This document shows, one piece after another, positions 7,793 to 16,759 of a stretch of DNA of 49,899 nucleotides (position 1 is its first letter; each line of letters starts with the position of its first letter). The notes beneath the pieces are model-generated. The model saw only the letters and a list, made by a program, of their open reading frames with translations, made no database searches and had not been told where the DNA came from. The translations under genes were made by a program, and so were the position numbers. The stretch spans positions 1-49,899 of the forward strand of contig JBBCJT010000125.1 in the NCBI GenBank assembly GCA_037190665.1. Direction: 5' to 3'. The DNA comes from JBBCJT01 sp037190665. GTDB taxonomy: Bacteria; Pseudomonadota; Alphaproteobacteria; Acetobacterales; Acetobacteraceae.

Positions 7793-8239
7793 ATGACGCT
7801 GCCCAACGCCCAGGACATCCTCGCTGCGATGGCGGCGAAACGCCAGCGCGAGCTGGAGGAGAAGCGCGCGATCGCCGCGAGCGAGCAGAGCGAGCGCGCC
7901 GCGCTGCACGATGCCTTCATGGACCGCGAGGTCGCCCCCGACGCGACGGAGCGGGTTGCGCGACTCGTGCAGCGCGCCGCCGAGCGCGGCGAGCACGAGG
8001 TGGAGGTGCTGCGCTTCCCCTCGGCCTGGATGCTGGACAAGGGCCGCTCGCTGACCAGCGGCTATGGCGACTGGACGCAGCAGCTCGACGGCTTCGCCGC
8101 CCGTGCCCACCAGTTCTATCAGGAGAAGCTCGCCCCGCTGGGCTACGGTATCGGCGCCGCGATCGCCGACTACCAGGGCGGGCTGCCGGGCGACGTGGCG
8201 GTGACCCTGACCTGGAAACCGGCCGACCCCCACGCCTGA
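7793..8239 (+). CDS. Hypothetical protein, 148 residues
   Basis: No family is recognised. The N-terminal 60 residues are charged and helical (AAMAAKRQRELEEKRAIAASEQSERAAL). The C-terminal half contains aromatic-rich segments (SAWMLDKGRSLTSGYGDWTQQLDGF, QFYQEKLAPLGYGIGAAIADYQGG) and ends with a beta-like VAVTLTWKP. There is no signal peptide or membrane segment. A GGAG motif about 10 nt upstream fits ATG 7793; an overlapping ATG at 7789 in another frame opens a shorter-supported reading. Codon use is like that of its neighbours, so it looks like a genuine gene. It is separated from convergent cinA by a repeat element. Confidence 0.75.
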   Translation: MTLPNAQDILAAMAAKRQRELEEKRAIAASEQSERAALHDAFMDREVAPDATERVARLVQRAAERGEHEVEVLRFPSAWMLDKGRSLTSGYGDWTQQLDGFAARAHQFYQEKLAPLGYGIGAAIADYQGGLPGDVAVTLTWKPADPHA

Positions 8240-8264
8240 ACCGGGCGAAACGATCCTGACCTTG

Positions 8265-8486
8265 TCTCCCTCTCCCGCTTGCGGGAGAGGGCCGGGGTGA
8301 GGGTGCGTGCGCCGGCGCGTCGGCGAGGTTCAGCCTCCACTCAGGCCCCCTCACCCTCCCGCCCAAGCGCGGGCCCCTCCCTCTCCGCCGGGCGGGAGAG
8401 GGAACCTTGCGCGGCGGTCCATCTCTTCTCCCTCTCGTCCGCCTTCCGCAAAGCTCCCTCCGCCCGGGAGAGGCGACCTTGCGTGA
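8265..8486 (-). repeat. Composite hairpin repeat, copy B (inverted) with partial extra unit
   Basis: This fills the gap between the convergent gene ending at 8239 and the CinA-type gene. The perfect 11-bp stem CCCTCTCCCGC-TT-GCGGGAGAGGG is at 8268-8291. On the minus strand the rest matches copy A, including the inner hairpin, here with one mismatch, and a third hairpin near 8379-8403. A shorter degenerate fragment (CCGCAAAGCTCCCTCCGCCC...) follows at about 8447-8486. Confidence 0.8.
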
Positions 8487-8528
8487 CACGCCTTGCCTGC
8501 GCCCGGCCCTTCCGGCGTCCGCCGCGTG

Positions 8529-9296
8529 TCAGGCCGGCGGCTCGCCCGGCACCGGTTCCAGCCCCTGCTCGGCGATCATGTCGCTCACGCGCGCGATGGC
8601 CGCTTCCACGGCCGCAAGGTCGGTGCCCTTGGCGACGATCGCCACGCCATTGCCGTCGCCGCGATAGAACGGATAGCTGCCGAGCGAGACGCCGTCCGCC
8701 GCCTCCTGGATGGCGCCCAGCCCCTCGGCGATCCGCCCCTCCATCATCCCCCGCGCATGCACCGCACGGGACAGGATGGGGCGCCCGCCGGCGAGCGTGG
8801 GGGCCAGCGCGTCGAACATCGCCTGCATGATCCGGGGCACCCCGGCGAGCACGTGCACGTTGCCGATGGTGAAGCCCGGCGCGACGGAAATCGGGTTGTC
8901 GATCAGGCTCGCCCCACGCGGCATGGTTGCCATGCGCTGGCGGGCGGGGTTGAACTCGCCGGGCTTGTAGTGCCGCTCCATGCGCGCCCAAGCCTCCGGG
9001 TGCGGCTCCCACGGCACGCCGAAGGCGGCGGCGACGCACTCGCTGGTGATGTCGTCATGCGTCGGGCCGATGCCCCCGGTGGTGAAGACATGGTCGAACC
9101 GGGCACGGACCTCGTTCACCGTTCCCACGATGGTGGGCGCGTGGTCCGGGATCACGCGGACCTCCCGCAGCGGGATGCCGATCTCCCCCAGCCGGGTGGC
9201 GAGGAAGCGGATATTGGCGTCCTGGGTGCGCCCCGAGAGCACTTCGTCCCCGATCACGAGCAGGCAGGCGATGGGATTGGCGGGCTGCGCGGTCAT
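8529..9296 (-). CDS. CinA-type MoCF-domain protein (competence/damage-inducible protein A family)
   Basis: This 255-residue protein is the molybdopterin-binding-like (MoCF) domain of CinA: VIGDEVLSGRTQDANIRFLATRLGEIG at the start and TTGGIGPTHDDITSECVAAAFG as the signature loop. The separate C-terminal PncC (NMN deamidase) domain of full CinA is absent, which is normal for the short alphaproteobacterial form. These proteins are thought to act on pyridine-nucleotide intermediates; the role of the short form is unclear. The C-terminal third (YPFYRGDGNGVAIVAKGTD) matches the CinA linker-domain style. It is transcribed divergently from pyrG across 123 bp. Confidence 0.85.
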   Translation of the reverse strand: MTAQPANPIACLLVIGDEVLSGRTQDANIRFLATRLGEIGIPLREVRVIPDHAPTIVGTVNEVRARFDHVFTTGGIGPTHDDITSECVAAAFGVPWEPHPEAWARMERHYKPGEFNPARQRMATMPRGASLIDNPISVAPGFTIGNVHVLAGVPRIMQAMFDALAPTLAGGRPILSRAVHARGMMEGRIAEGLGAIQEAADGVSLGSYPFYRGDGNGVAIVAKGTDLAAVEAAIARVSDMIAEQGLEPVPGEPPA

Positions 9297-9419
9297 GACC
9301 CCCGCATAGCACTGGCGCAGCCGCGAGTCGCGAGGCCGCCCGCCGGGAATGCGGCGGAAACACAGGGATGCGCCCAGAACGGGTGACTTGCGCCGCGCGG
9401 ATCGCTAGCAGGGGATTCC

Positions 9420-11051
9420 ATGACGCGGTTCGTCTTCATCACCGGCGGCGTGGTTTCCTCCCTCGGCAAAGGCATCGCGGCGGCATCGCTCGCCGCCCTG
9501 CTGCAGGCGCGCGGGTTTTCCGTGCGGCTGCGTAAACTCGACCCCTACCTGAACGTGGACCCGGGCACGATGAGCCCGACCCAGCACGGGGAGGTGTTCG
9601 TGACCGATGACGGGGCGGAGACCGACCTCGACCTGGGCCATTACGAGCGCTTTACCGGCGTGCACGCCACGCGTTCGGACAACGCGACCACCGGACGCAT
9701 CTACAGCGAGGTGATCGCGAAGGAGCGGCGCGGCGACTATCTCGGCGCGACGGTGCAGGTGATCCCGCACATCACGGACGCCATCAAGGAAACCATCACC
9801 CGCGACCTGGACGGGGTGGATTTCGCGCTGATCGAGATCGGCGGCACCGTCGGCGACATCGAGAGCCTGCCGTTCCTGGAAGCCATCCGCCAGCTCGCCA
9901 ACGACCTCGGCGAGGCGCGGTCGATGTTCGTGCACCTGACGCTGGTGCCCTACATCCCGTCCGCCGGCGAGCTGAAGACCAAGCCCACGCAGCATTCGGT
10001 GAAGGAGCTGCTGTCGGTCGGCATCCAGCCGCAGATGCTGCTGTGCCGCTGCGACCGGCCGATCCCGGCCAACGAACGACGCAAGATCGCGCAGTTCTGC
10101 AACCTCCGCCCCGAGGCGGTGATCCCCGCGCTGGACGTGGACACGATCCACGCCGTGCCGATCGTCTATCATGCCGAGGGCATGGACCGCGTGGCGCTGC
10201 GCCATTTCGGCCTGCCCGACGCCGCCGAGCCGGACCTGTCGCGCTGGCACGACATCCTCAGCCGCGTGCGCCAGCCCGAGGGCGAGGTGCGCATCGCGAT
10301 CGTCGGCAAGTACACGAACCTGCTCGACTCCTATAAGTCGCTGGCCGAGGCGCTGTCGCACGGCGGCATCGCCAACCGCGTCAGCGTCAAGCTGGACTGG
10401 GTGGACAGCCAGATCTTCGAACGGCCGGACGCGGTCGCGCGGCTGGAAGGCGTGCACGGCATCCTCGTGCCCGGCGGCTTCGGCGAGCGCGGCACGGAGG
10501 GCAAGATCGAGGCGGTGCGCTTCGCGCGCGAACGCGGCGTGCCCTTCCTCGGCATCTGCTTCGGCATGCAGATGGCGGTGATCGAGACCGCGCGGCACCT
10601 CGCCGGCCTGCCCGGCGCGTCCTCCACCGAGTTCGGCCCCTGCGTGGAGCCGGTGGTCGGGCTGATGACCGAATGGACGCAGGGCAATCGCATCGAGCGG
10701 CGCGAGGAGGACAGCGACCTGGGCGGCACGATGCGGCTCGGCGCCTATCCCGCCGCCCTCGCCGAGGGGTCGCAGGTGCGCGAGATCTATGGCGGGGTGG
10801 CGACGATCCACGAGCGCCACCGGCACCGCTACGAGGTCAACATCCACTACCGCGACCGGCTGGAGGCCGCGGGCCTGCGCTTCAGCGGCCTGTCGCCCGA
10901 TGGCGTGCTGCCGGAGATCGTGGAGCTGCCGGGCCACCCCTGGTTCATCGGCGTGCAGTTCCATCCGGAACTGAAGTCGAAGCCCTTCGACCCGCACCCG
11001 CTGTTCGCATCCTTCGTCGGCGCGGCCGTCCGGCAGGCCCGCCTTGTCTGA
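9420..11051 (+). CDS. pyrG: CTP synthase (glutamine-hydrolysing)
   Basis: PyrG converts UTP to CTP using glutamine and ATP. The 543-residue protein begins MTRFVFITGGVVSSLGKGIAAASLAALLQ, the invariant PyrG start, followed by KLDPYLNVDPGTMSP and GGTVGDIE of the synthase domain (about 1-265). The class I glutamine amidotransferase domain has its catalytic Cys380 in GICFGMQ and His515-x-Glu517 in QFHPELKSKP, so it should be fully active. AGGGGA precedes the ATG. It overlaps kdsA by 8 bp, giving a pyrG-kdsA operon typical of alphaproteobacteria; the usual following gene eno is not present here. Confidence 0.98.
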   Translation: MTRFVFITGGVVSSLGKGIAAASLAALLQARGFSVRLRKLDPYLNVDPGTMSPTQHGEVFVTDDGAETDLDLGHYERFTGVHATRSDNATTGRIYSEVIAKERRGDYLGATVQVIPHITDAIKETITRDLDGVDFALIEIGGTVGDIESLPFLEAIRQLANDLGEARSMFVHLTLVPYIPSAGELKTKPTQHSVKELLSVGIQPQMLLCRCDRPIPANERRKIAQFCNLRPEAVIPALDVDTIHAVPIVYHAEGMDRVALRHFGLPDAAEPDLSRWHDILSRVRQPEGEVRIAIVGKYTNLLDSYKSLAEALSHGGIANRVSVKLDWVDSQIFERPDAVARLEGVHGILVPGGFGERGTEGKIEAVRFARERGVPFLGICFGMQMAVIETARHLAGLPGASSTEFGPCVEPVVGLMTEWTQGNRIERREEDSDLGGTMRLGAYPAALAEGSQVREIYGGVATIHERHRHRYEVNIHYRDRLEAAGLRFSGLSPDGVLPEIVELPGHPWFIGVQFHPELKSKPFDPHPLFASFVGAAVRQARLV

Positions 11052-11877
11052 GCAGCGCCATATCCGCATCGGCGGCGTCGAGATCGGCAACGACCTGCCC
11101 TTCGCGCTGATCGCGGGGCCGTGCCAGATCGAGAGCGCGGCGCATGCGATGGAGGTCGCCGTCGCGCTGAAGGAGATGGCCGCGCGCGAAGGCGTCGGGC
11201 TGATCTTCAAGGCGTCCTACGACAAGGCCAACCGCACCTCGCTGGGCGGGATGCGCGGCGTGGGGATGGAGGCCGGCCTTGCCGCGCTCGCCGATATCCG
11301 CGCGAAGCTCGGCGTGCCGGTGCTGACCGACGTGCATGCGGAGGACCAGTGCGCGCCCGCGGCCAAGGCCGTGGACGTGATCCAGATCCCCGCCTTCCTG
11401 TCGCGCCAGACGGACCTGCTGCTCGCCGCCGGGCGCACCGGGGCGGCGGTGAACGTGAAGAAGGGCCAGTTCCTCGCGCCGTGGGACATGGCGAACGTCG
11501 CCGCCAAGGTCGCAAGCACGGGCAACGAGCGCATCCTGTTGACCGAGCGCGGGGCGAGCTTCGGCTACAACACGCTGGTCACCGATTTCCGCGGCCTGCC
11601 GATCATGGCGCGCACGGGCTACCCGGTGGTGTTCGACGCCACCCATTCGGTGCAGCAGCCGGGCGGGCAGGGAAGCTCATCGGGCGGGCAGCGCGAATTC
11701 GCCCCGGTGCTGGCGCGCGCCGCGGTGGCGGTGGGCGTGGCGGCGCTGTTCATCGAATGCCACCCCGATCCGGATCGCGCGCCCTCCGACGGGCCGAACA
11801 TGATCCCGCTGGCGCAGATGCCGGAGCTGATCGCGACGCTGAAGGGCTTCGACGCGCTGGCGAAGCGGCTGGGTTAG
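11044..11877 (+). CDS. kdsA: 3-deoxy-8-phosphooctulonate synthase (KDO-8-P synthase)
   Basis: KdsA condenses phosphoenolpyruvate with arabinose-5-phosphate to make KDO-8-phosphate for lipopolysaccharide inner core. The 277-residue protein carries IAGPCQIES, FKASYDKANRTS, PVLTDVHAEDQ, QIPAFLSRQTDLL, VNVKKGQFLAPWDM, LTERGASFGYNTLV, DATHSVQQPGG and FIECHPDPDRAPSDGPNMI, all standard active-site segments. The start is an uncommon TTG at 11044, overlapping the pyrG stop by 8 bp; no other in-frame start lies nearby, so translation is probably coupled to pyrG. Confidence 0.97.
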   Translation: MSEQRHIRIGGVEIGNDLPFALIAGPCQIESAAHAMEVAVALKEMAAREGVGLIFKASYDKANRTSLGGMRGVGMEAGLAALADIRAKLGVPVLTDVHAEDQCAPAAKAVDVIQIPAFLSRQTDLLLAAGRTGAAVNVKKGQFLAPWDMANVAAKVASTGNERILLTERGASFGYNTLVTDFRGLPIMARTGYPVVFDATHSVQQPGGQGSSSGGQREFAPVLARAAVAVGVAALFIECHPDPDRAPSDGPNMIPLAQMPELIATLKGFDALAKRLG

Positions 11878-11885
11878 CGAGGCCC

Positions 11886-12902
11886 CTACCCTACCACCTG
11901 CGACTGACTCTGCCCCGCCTGCTCCTGCGCCTGCAGCAGCGGCCGCCAGTCGCGGAAGAAGGCCGTGCCGATCTCCGACGCGATGACGATGAGCTGGCGC
12001 TGCACCCTGTCGAGCAGCTCGTGCAGCCCCGCCTCGATGCCGTTCTCCACACCGTGCCGGAGCAACCCGTCGCGCAGTTCCGAGATCCGCTGGAGCGGTG
12101 CGCCCGCCTCCTGCAGCCCGTAGGAGGACCGCAGCTGCGACAGATGCCACTCCATCTCCTGCACGCAGAGCGCGACGGAGCGCGGGAAGGCTGGATCGGC
12201 CAGCATGAAGCGGACGACATCGGCCGGCGTGAAAGACGCGGAGGCGACGCGCCGGAAGGCATGATACCCCGCCCCGCCCCGCAGCAGCGCTCCCCATTGC
12301 GACAGCTCCGTCACGCGGCGTTCCTCCGCGCCCACGGGCAGCAGCAGATGGTACTTGATGTCGAGCAGCCGCGTGGTCTGGTCGGCGCGTTCGATCAGTC
12401 GGCCGAGCTTGAGGAAGTGCCAGCCCTGATCGCGGTAGAAGGTTCCGTCCGTGATGCCGGTATGCGTCTGCACGCCTTCCTTCAGCCGCGTGCAGAGGCG
12501 CGACAGCGAATCGCCCTCCAGCTCGCCGGGCCGCGTCGCCATCACCTCGCGATGGAAGACGTTCAGATGCTTCCACATCTCGGTGCTGATGAGCGGCCGG
12601 AGCTGCCGCGCATTCAGCCGCGCCGCCTCGATCGAGGCGGAAACCGATGTGGGGTTGTCGCGGTCCAGCAGATAGAAGCGGCGGATGCGCTCGGGGTCCG
12701 GCGCGCCATGGCATTCGGCGTAGCGCTTCTCGTCCGCGTTGATCCGGACCAGCGCGTACCATGCCTCGGCCTCCCGGCCCGGGCTTTCGAAGATCTGCGT
12801 GACGTCGATCAGCCGCGCGTCGTTCTCCACGCGCTCCAGATAGCGCGCCATCCAGAACAGGCCTTCGGCGTAGCGGGCCAGCAAGGGAGTGTCCGTGCGC
12901 AT
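11886..12902 (-). CDS. Alpha-E domain-containing protein
   Basis: This 338-residue helical protein has the family start LLARYAEGLFWMARYLERVENDARLIDV and later GWHFLKLGRLIERADQTTRLLDIKYHLLLP, both diagnostic for the alpha-E domain (DUF403). Its function is unknown, but it is almost always encoded with the circularly permuted ATP-grasp protein, as here: the ATP-grasp stop lies 2 bp upstream of its ATG at 12902. In many genomes a transglutaminase-like protease and a proteasome-type protease complete the set, suggesting a peptide-modifying or ligating pathway; those partners are absent in this window. It converges on kdsA with 8 bp between stops. Confidence 0.93.
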   Translation of the reverse strand: MRTDTPLLARYAEGLFWMARYLERVENDARLIDVTQIFESPGREAEAWYALVRINADEKRYAECHGAPDPERIRRFYLLDRDNPTSVSASIEAARLNARQLRPLISTEMWKHLNVFHREVMATRPGELEGDSLSRLCTRLKEGVQTHTGITDGTFYRDQGWHFLKLGRLIERADQTTRLLDIKYHLLLPVGAEERRVTELSQWGALLRGGAGYHAFRRVASASFTPADVVRFMLADPAFPRSVALCVQEMEWHLSQLRSSYGLQEAGAPLQRISELRDGLLRHGVENGIEAGLHELLDRVQRQLIVIASEIGTAFFRDWRPLLQAQEQAGQSQSQVVG

Positions 12903-12904
12903 CG

Positions 12905-14350
12905 TCAGCCTCCGTCCGCCAGCACCCAGGTATCCTTCGATCCCCCGCCCTGGGACGAGTTCACGATCAGCGAGCCCTCCTTCAGCGCCACGCGCGACAG
13001 GCCGCCGGGCAGCACCCACGTCTCCTTGCCGGTGATCGCGAAGGGGCGCAGGTCGAGATGCCGGGGGCGGATGCCCTGGTCGGTCAGCGTCGGGCCGACC
13101 GACAGGCCGATCACCGGCTGGCTGATCCAGTTGGCCGGATCGTCCAGCAGCGCGGCGCGCGCGGCGTCCAGCTCCGCGGCGGTCGCGCGCGGGCCGATGG
13201 TGATGCCGTAGCCGCCCGACTCGCCGACCGGCTTGACCACCAGCTTGTCGAGATGAGCGAGCGTGTAGTCGAGCCCTTCCTTCTCGCGGCAGATATGGGT
13301 CTCGACGTTCGGCAGGATCGCGTCCTGATCGAGGTAGTAGCGGATGATCCGCGGCATGTAGGCGTAGATCGCCTTGTCGTCGGCCACGCCGGTCCCCACC
13401 GCGTTGGCGAGCGCGACGTTGCCCTTGCGCCACGCGCCGATGATGCCGGGCACGCCGAGCAGGCTTTCGGGGCGGAAGACGGTGGGATCGAGGAAGTCGT
13501 CGCCGATGCGGCGGTAGATCGTGTGCACCGGCTGCGGCCCGGCGGTGGTGCGCATGAACACGCGCTCGTTCTCGACGAACAGGTCCGCGCCCTCGACCAG
13601 CGGCACACCCATCTCGCGCGCGAGGAAGACGTGCTCGAAATAGGCCGAGTTGTAGATGCCGGGCGACAGCAGCACGACGTTGGGATCGCTCACGCCGGCG
13701 GGCGCGATCTCCGTCATCGCCGCGCGCAGCCGGCGGCCATACTCGTCCACCGGCCGCAACCGCATCCCGGCCATGATGTCGGGGAAGGTGCGCAGCATCA
13801 GATGGCGGTTCTCGATCACGTAGGACACGCCCGACGGGGTGCGCGCGTTGTCCTCCAGCACGCGGAATGTGCCTTCCTGGTCACGCACGATGTCGATGCC
13901 GCAGATATGCACGTAGGTGCCGTACGGCACCGCGAAGCCTTCCATCTCCGGCCGGTAGTTGGCGTTGCCGTAGATCAGGTCCTCCGGGACCAGCCCGTCC
14001 TTCACGATCTTCCGGTCGTGGTAGACGTCGTGCAGGAACAGGTTGATCGCGGCGATGCGCTGGCGGACGCCCGCTTCCAGATGCCGCCATTCCGATGCCG
14101 TCAGGATGCGCGGGATGCAGTCGAACGGCAGGATCCGGTCGATCGCGGTGGCGTCAGAATAGACCGTGAAGGTGATGCCGAGGTTGATCAGCTCGTTTTC
14201 GGCCGCCGCCGCCCGCCCGCGCAACGTATCCAGACCGATGGCAGCCAGCCGGCTGCGCAGCACGGCGGCGGCGCCCGCGTCTTCCTGGCGCGGAGTCGTG
14301 ACCTCGCAGAAGAAGGGACCGGGGTCGTAATGCTGGAATGGATCGGACAT
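12905..14350 (-). CDS. Circularly permuted ATP-grasp type 2 protein (DUF404/DUF407)
   Basis: This 481-residue protein is a circularly permuted ATP-grasp enzyme. Diagnostic stretches are AENELINLGITFTVYSD, GIDIVRDQEGTFRVLEDNARTPSGVSYVIENR (the acidic metal-binding region), LVVKPVGESGGYGI (nucleotide grip) and the C-terminal LIVNSSQGGGSKDTWVL. ATP-grasp enzymes ligate a carboxylate to an amine; this subfamily's substrate is unknown. It pairs with the alpha-E gene 2 bp downstream. Upstream, 171 bp separate it from a divergent lipoprotein gene; an inverted repeat lies at 14383-14401. Confidence 0.95.
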   Translation of the reverse strand: MSDPFQHYDPGPFFCEVTTPRQEDAGAAAVLRSRLAAIGLDTLRGRAAAAENELINLGITFTVYSDATAIDRILPFDCIPRILTASEWRHLEAGVRQRIAAINLFLHDVYHDRKIVKDGLVPEDLIYGNANYRPEMEGFAVPYGTYVHICGIDIVRDQEGTFRVLEDNARTPSGVSYVIENRHLMLRTFPDIMAGMRLRPVDEYGRRLRAAMTEIAPAGVSDPNVVLLSPGIYNSAYFEHVFLAREMGVPLVEGADLFVENERVFMRTTAGPQPVHTIYRRIGDDFLDPTVFRPESLLGVPGIIGAWRKGNVALANAVGTGVADDKAIYAYMPRIIRYYLDQDAILPNVETHICREKEGLDYTLAHLDKLVVKPVGESGGYGITIGPRATAAELDAARAALLDDPANWISQPVIGLSVGPTLTDQGIRPRHLDLRPFAITGKETWVLPGGLSRVALKEGSLIVNSSQGGGSKDTWVLADGG

Positions 14351-14382
14351 CGAATGTATGCCCCTTATGGAAACCTGTTGCT

Positions 14383-14401
14383 ATCCCGAGACTACCGGGA
14401 T
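14383..14401. promoter_or_regulatory. Inverted repeat in divergent promoter region
   Basis: ATCCCG-N7-CGGGAT lies 33 bp upstream of the ATP-grasp start and about 120 bp upstream of the lipoprotein start. It could be an operator. No regulator is suggested by the context. Confidence 0.3.
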
Positions 14402-14521
14402 GGCCAGCGGTTGAAACCCCCGCGAGCCGCCGTTTGCTTGTTGCGCGACGCGGAGATTGCCGGTTTAGGTCGCGGCTGACGCGGTCACGGATGAGTCCGG
14501 ACCGGAGGGAGAAAGTTATAG

Positions 14522-15067
14522 ATGCGGATCAGGATGGCACTCACGGCACTGCCTCTGCTTGCAGCGGCCTGCAAGGAACCGCCGCAAATGCGCGCGGCCG
14601 ACCCCATCCCTCCGCGCCCCGTCGCCGAGGTGATCTCGCCCAGCGGCTGCGTGCCGGCGGCCGCGAAGCATGCGTTCGAGGTGACCGCGCTCAAGAGCCA
14701 GCTCATGGTCGCCGCCCTCTCCTGCCGGCAGGACAGCCAGTACAACAGCTTCATCGAGCGCAACCGCCCGCAGCTCGTCGCCCACGACAAGGAGCTGATG
14801 GCGTGGTTCCGCCGCACCTATGGCGGCCAGGGCGTGCGGCGCTTCGACGACTTCATCACCTCGCTGGCCAACGCCCAGTCGCAGGAAGGCATCCGCCAGG
14901 GCACGAGCTTCTGCGGCAACATGACGCCGTTCTTCACCGAGATTTCCACCGTGCGGTCGGGGGATGCGATGGTCGCCCTCGCCTCCTCCAAGGAATTCGG
15001 CGCGCCGCGCGGGGAGACCTGCCCGGCCGCCCCTGCCCGCGGACGGACGCAGCGCGCCGCGCGCTGA
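14522..15067 (+). CDS. Putative lipoprotein, 181 residues
   Basis: No named family is recognised. A short signal sequence ends in a lipobox-like LLAAAC (C17), so it is probably lipidated and anchored in the envelope. Three further cysteines (PSGCVPAA, LSCRQDSQYN, FCGNMTPF) and one near the C-terminus (GETCPAA) suggest periplasmic disulfides. The segment CRQDSQYNSFIERNRPQLVAHDKELMAWFRRTYG resembles small conserved envelope proteins common in Acetobacteraceae and relatives. The Shine-Dalgarno GGAGGGAGAAAG supports ATG 14522. A terminator hairpin follows at 15098. Confidence 0.75.
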   Translation: MRIRMALTALPLLAAACKEPPQMRAADPIPPRPVAEVISPSGCVPAAAKHAFEVTALKSQLMVAALSCRQDSQYNSFIERNRPQLVAHDKELMAWFRRTYGGQGVRRFDDFITSLANAQSQEGIRQGTSFCGNMTPFFTEISTVRSGDAMVALASSKEFGAPRGETCPAAPARGRTQRAAR

Positions 15068-15097
15068 ACCGCGGCGCCTCTTCCAGCGCGTGATCCA

Positions 15098-15124
15098 CCG
15101 CCGGGCCCTCGGGTCCGGCGGTTT
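15098..15124 (+). terminator. Rho-independent terminator after the lipoprotein gene
   Basis: CCGCCGGGCC (15098-15107), loop CTCG, then GGTCCGGCGG (15112-15121) forms a 10-bp stem with one G-U pair, followed by TTT. The gap 15068-15377 otherwise holds only the opposite-strand ompA-like terminator. Confidence 0.6.
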
Positions 15125-15320
15125 CGCTATGCGCGCGGCCCGGCGACGCCATCCTGCGCGCCGGCGGCGTTTGCCCTGCTGTCAGAAAGATCCCCCGGCC
15201 AGACCCGACTCGACGGCATCGCCGTCACCCGACACGGGCGCGGTGACAACGGACTCGCAGGTTGAGGATGCCGCTCCCGGAATCCCGCGCGCGACTCCGG
15301 AACGCCGGTCACTGGCGCGC

Positions 15321-15351
15321 AAAAAGAAAGGGGCGCCCCGAAGGGCGCCCC
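15321..15351 (-). terminator. Rho-independent terminator of the OmpA-family gene
   Basis: On the minus strand GGGGCGCCC-TTCG-GGGCGCCCC (15351-15330) is a perfect 9-bp stem capped by a cUUCGg tetraloop, followed by TTTCTTTTT. This is a textbook strong terminator, 27 bp beyond the stop codon. Confidence 0.93.
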
Positions 15352-15377
15352 GATCCATTTCGCCGTTCTGAAGTGGA

Positions 15378-16430
15378 TTACTTCAGGACGATCTCGACGC
15401 GGCGGTTCTGCGGCTCACGCACGCCACGCGCCGTCGGCACGAGCGGGCGGGTGTCGCCGAACGCCTGGATCGTGATCGCCGACTGCGGCACGCCCTGGCG
15501 GACCAGCTCGGCCGCCACGTTGTTGGCGCGGCGCAGCGACAGGCGCTGGTTGTAGGCCGGCGAGCCGGTCAGGTCGGCGTGGCCGGACACTTCGATGGTC
15601 GTGACCTCGACGCGCTTGGACGTGTTGGCCGCCTCGGCGATGATCTGCCGGGCGCGGTCGGTCAGGTCGGCGCGATCCCAGTCGAAGAACACCAGGAAGG
15701 TGCGGGCCGGGGCCGGAGCCGCAACCGGGGCCGGCGGCGGGACCGGCGGGGCGACGTTGAACGCGTAGCGGATGCCAAGCAGGAAGCTGTGGTTGCGGTT
15801 CTCGCCCTCAACCTTGCCGCCGCCCGCCGTCTGCTCGATCGAGAACTCGGGGTCGAGCGTGGCGAAGTAGCGGTACTCGGCGGTGATCGACAGACCCGGA
15901 ACAGCGTCGATCGGGAAGGCCGCGCCGACGATGCCCTGGTAGGCGAACTGACCGTCGGTGTCGTCGACGATCGAGCCGTTCGAGTTGATGTCCCACTTGG
16001 TCCAGGCGTAACCGGCACCGGCACCGATGTACGGGTACATCCAGCCGAGGCCGAGATCGATGTCGAACAGGACGTTCGCCATCACGCCGTAGGTCTGCGC
16101 ACGGCCACCGATGTCGACCAGCGTGGCGGTGCCGACGCGGCCCTTGTCGAGGTTGTTGCGGCGGTAGTTGCCCTCGATCTCGGCGCGGAGGCCGTTACCG
16201 AAGCCCCAGCCGATGCTGCCAAGAGCAACCCAGCCGCCGTCGAACTCGGCCTTGCCGCTCTGGTTGCCGGCATTGAGCGGCAGACCGTTGTTGCTGAAGG
16301 ACAGATCGCTGTCCTGGAGAATGTTGTAGCCGACACCGCCCCCGATGTAGAGGCCGTTGACGGGCTGCGCGATCGCCAGACCCGGCGCGGCGAGCACGGT
16401 GGCTGCCAGAAGCGCAGTGCGGAGCTTCAT
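15378..16430 (-). CDS. OmpA-family outer membrane protein
   Basis: This 350-residue protein has a Sec signal peptide (1-21, cleaved after GLAIA), an eight-strand-type beta-barrel domain (about 22-225, starting GLYIGGGVGYNI and ending RYAFNV), a Pro/Ala-rich linker (228-242) and a C-terminal OmpA/MotB peptidoglycan-binding domain (about 243-350). The latter shows FFDWDRADLT, GHADLTG (283-289), NQRLSLRRA and NRRVEIVL. It should tie the outer membrane to the wall and is probably abundant: it has its own strong cUUCGg terminator. ATG 16430 follows AGGAGATACGGA. Confidence 0.95.
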   Translation of the reverse strand: MKLRTALLAATVLAAPGLAIAQPVNGLYIGGGVGYNILQDSDLSFSNNGLPLNAGNQSGKAEFDGGWVALGSIGWGFGNGLRAEIEGNYRRNNLDKGRVGTATLVDIGGRAQTYGVMANVLFDIDLGLGWMYPYIGAGAGYAWTKWDINSNGSIVDDTDGQFAYQGIVGAAFPIDAVPGLSITAEYRYFATLDPEFSIEQTAGGGKVEGENRNHSFLLGIRYAFNVAPPVPPPAPVAAPAPARTFLVFFDWDRADLTDRARQIIAEAANTSKRVEVTTIEVSGHADLTGSPAYNQRLSLRRANNVAAELVRQGVPQSAITIQAFGDTRPLVPTARGVREPQNRRVEIVLK

Positions 16431-16759
16431 TCCGTATCTCCTCGTTCGATCCATATCCGCTTCCGGAGCCGGCGCGGGTTTCGCGATTCCGTCGTCGCGG
16501 TGCGCGCACCCTAACACCGCGCGAGCGGCGGAACAGCACCCCCTGGCGCGGTTTTTCCACACTGTGGCATCGAGGCAACAGGGGGCCAACCGAAGCGCCA
16601 CACTACGCATTGTGCAGCGCACGCGATGAAAACAACTTTCGGTTGTGCGACAGCCGATAATCGCAATATCGGGCGGTTTCCGAATCGTACGCCAGTCCGG
16701 CGCAAATAAACGCTGCAACCAAGGCGGGCATTCGGATTCCCGCTCGGCGGGGCCTGCCG
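16431..16759. other. Intergenic leader of the OmpA-family gene
   Basis: These 329 bp between the DUF1491 stop and the OmpA-family start are less GC-rich than the surroundings and probably hold the ompA-like promoter and a long 5' leader. I could not pick out a convincing -35/-10 pair, riboswitch or gene in it. Confidence 0.4.
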
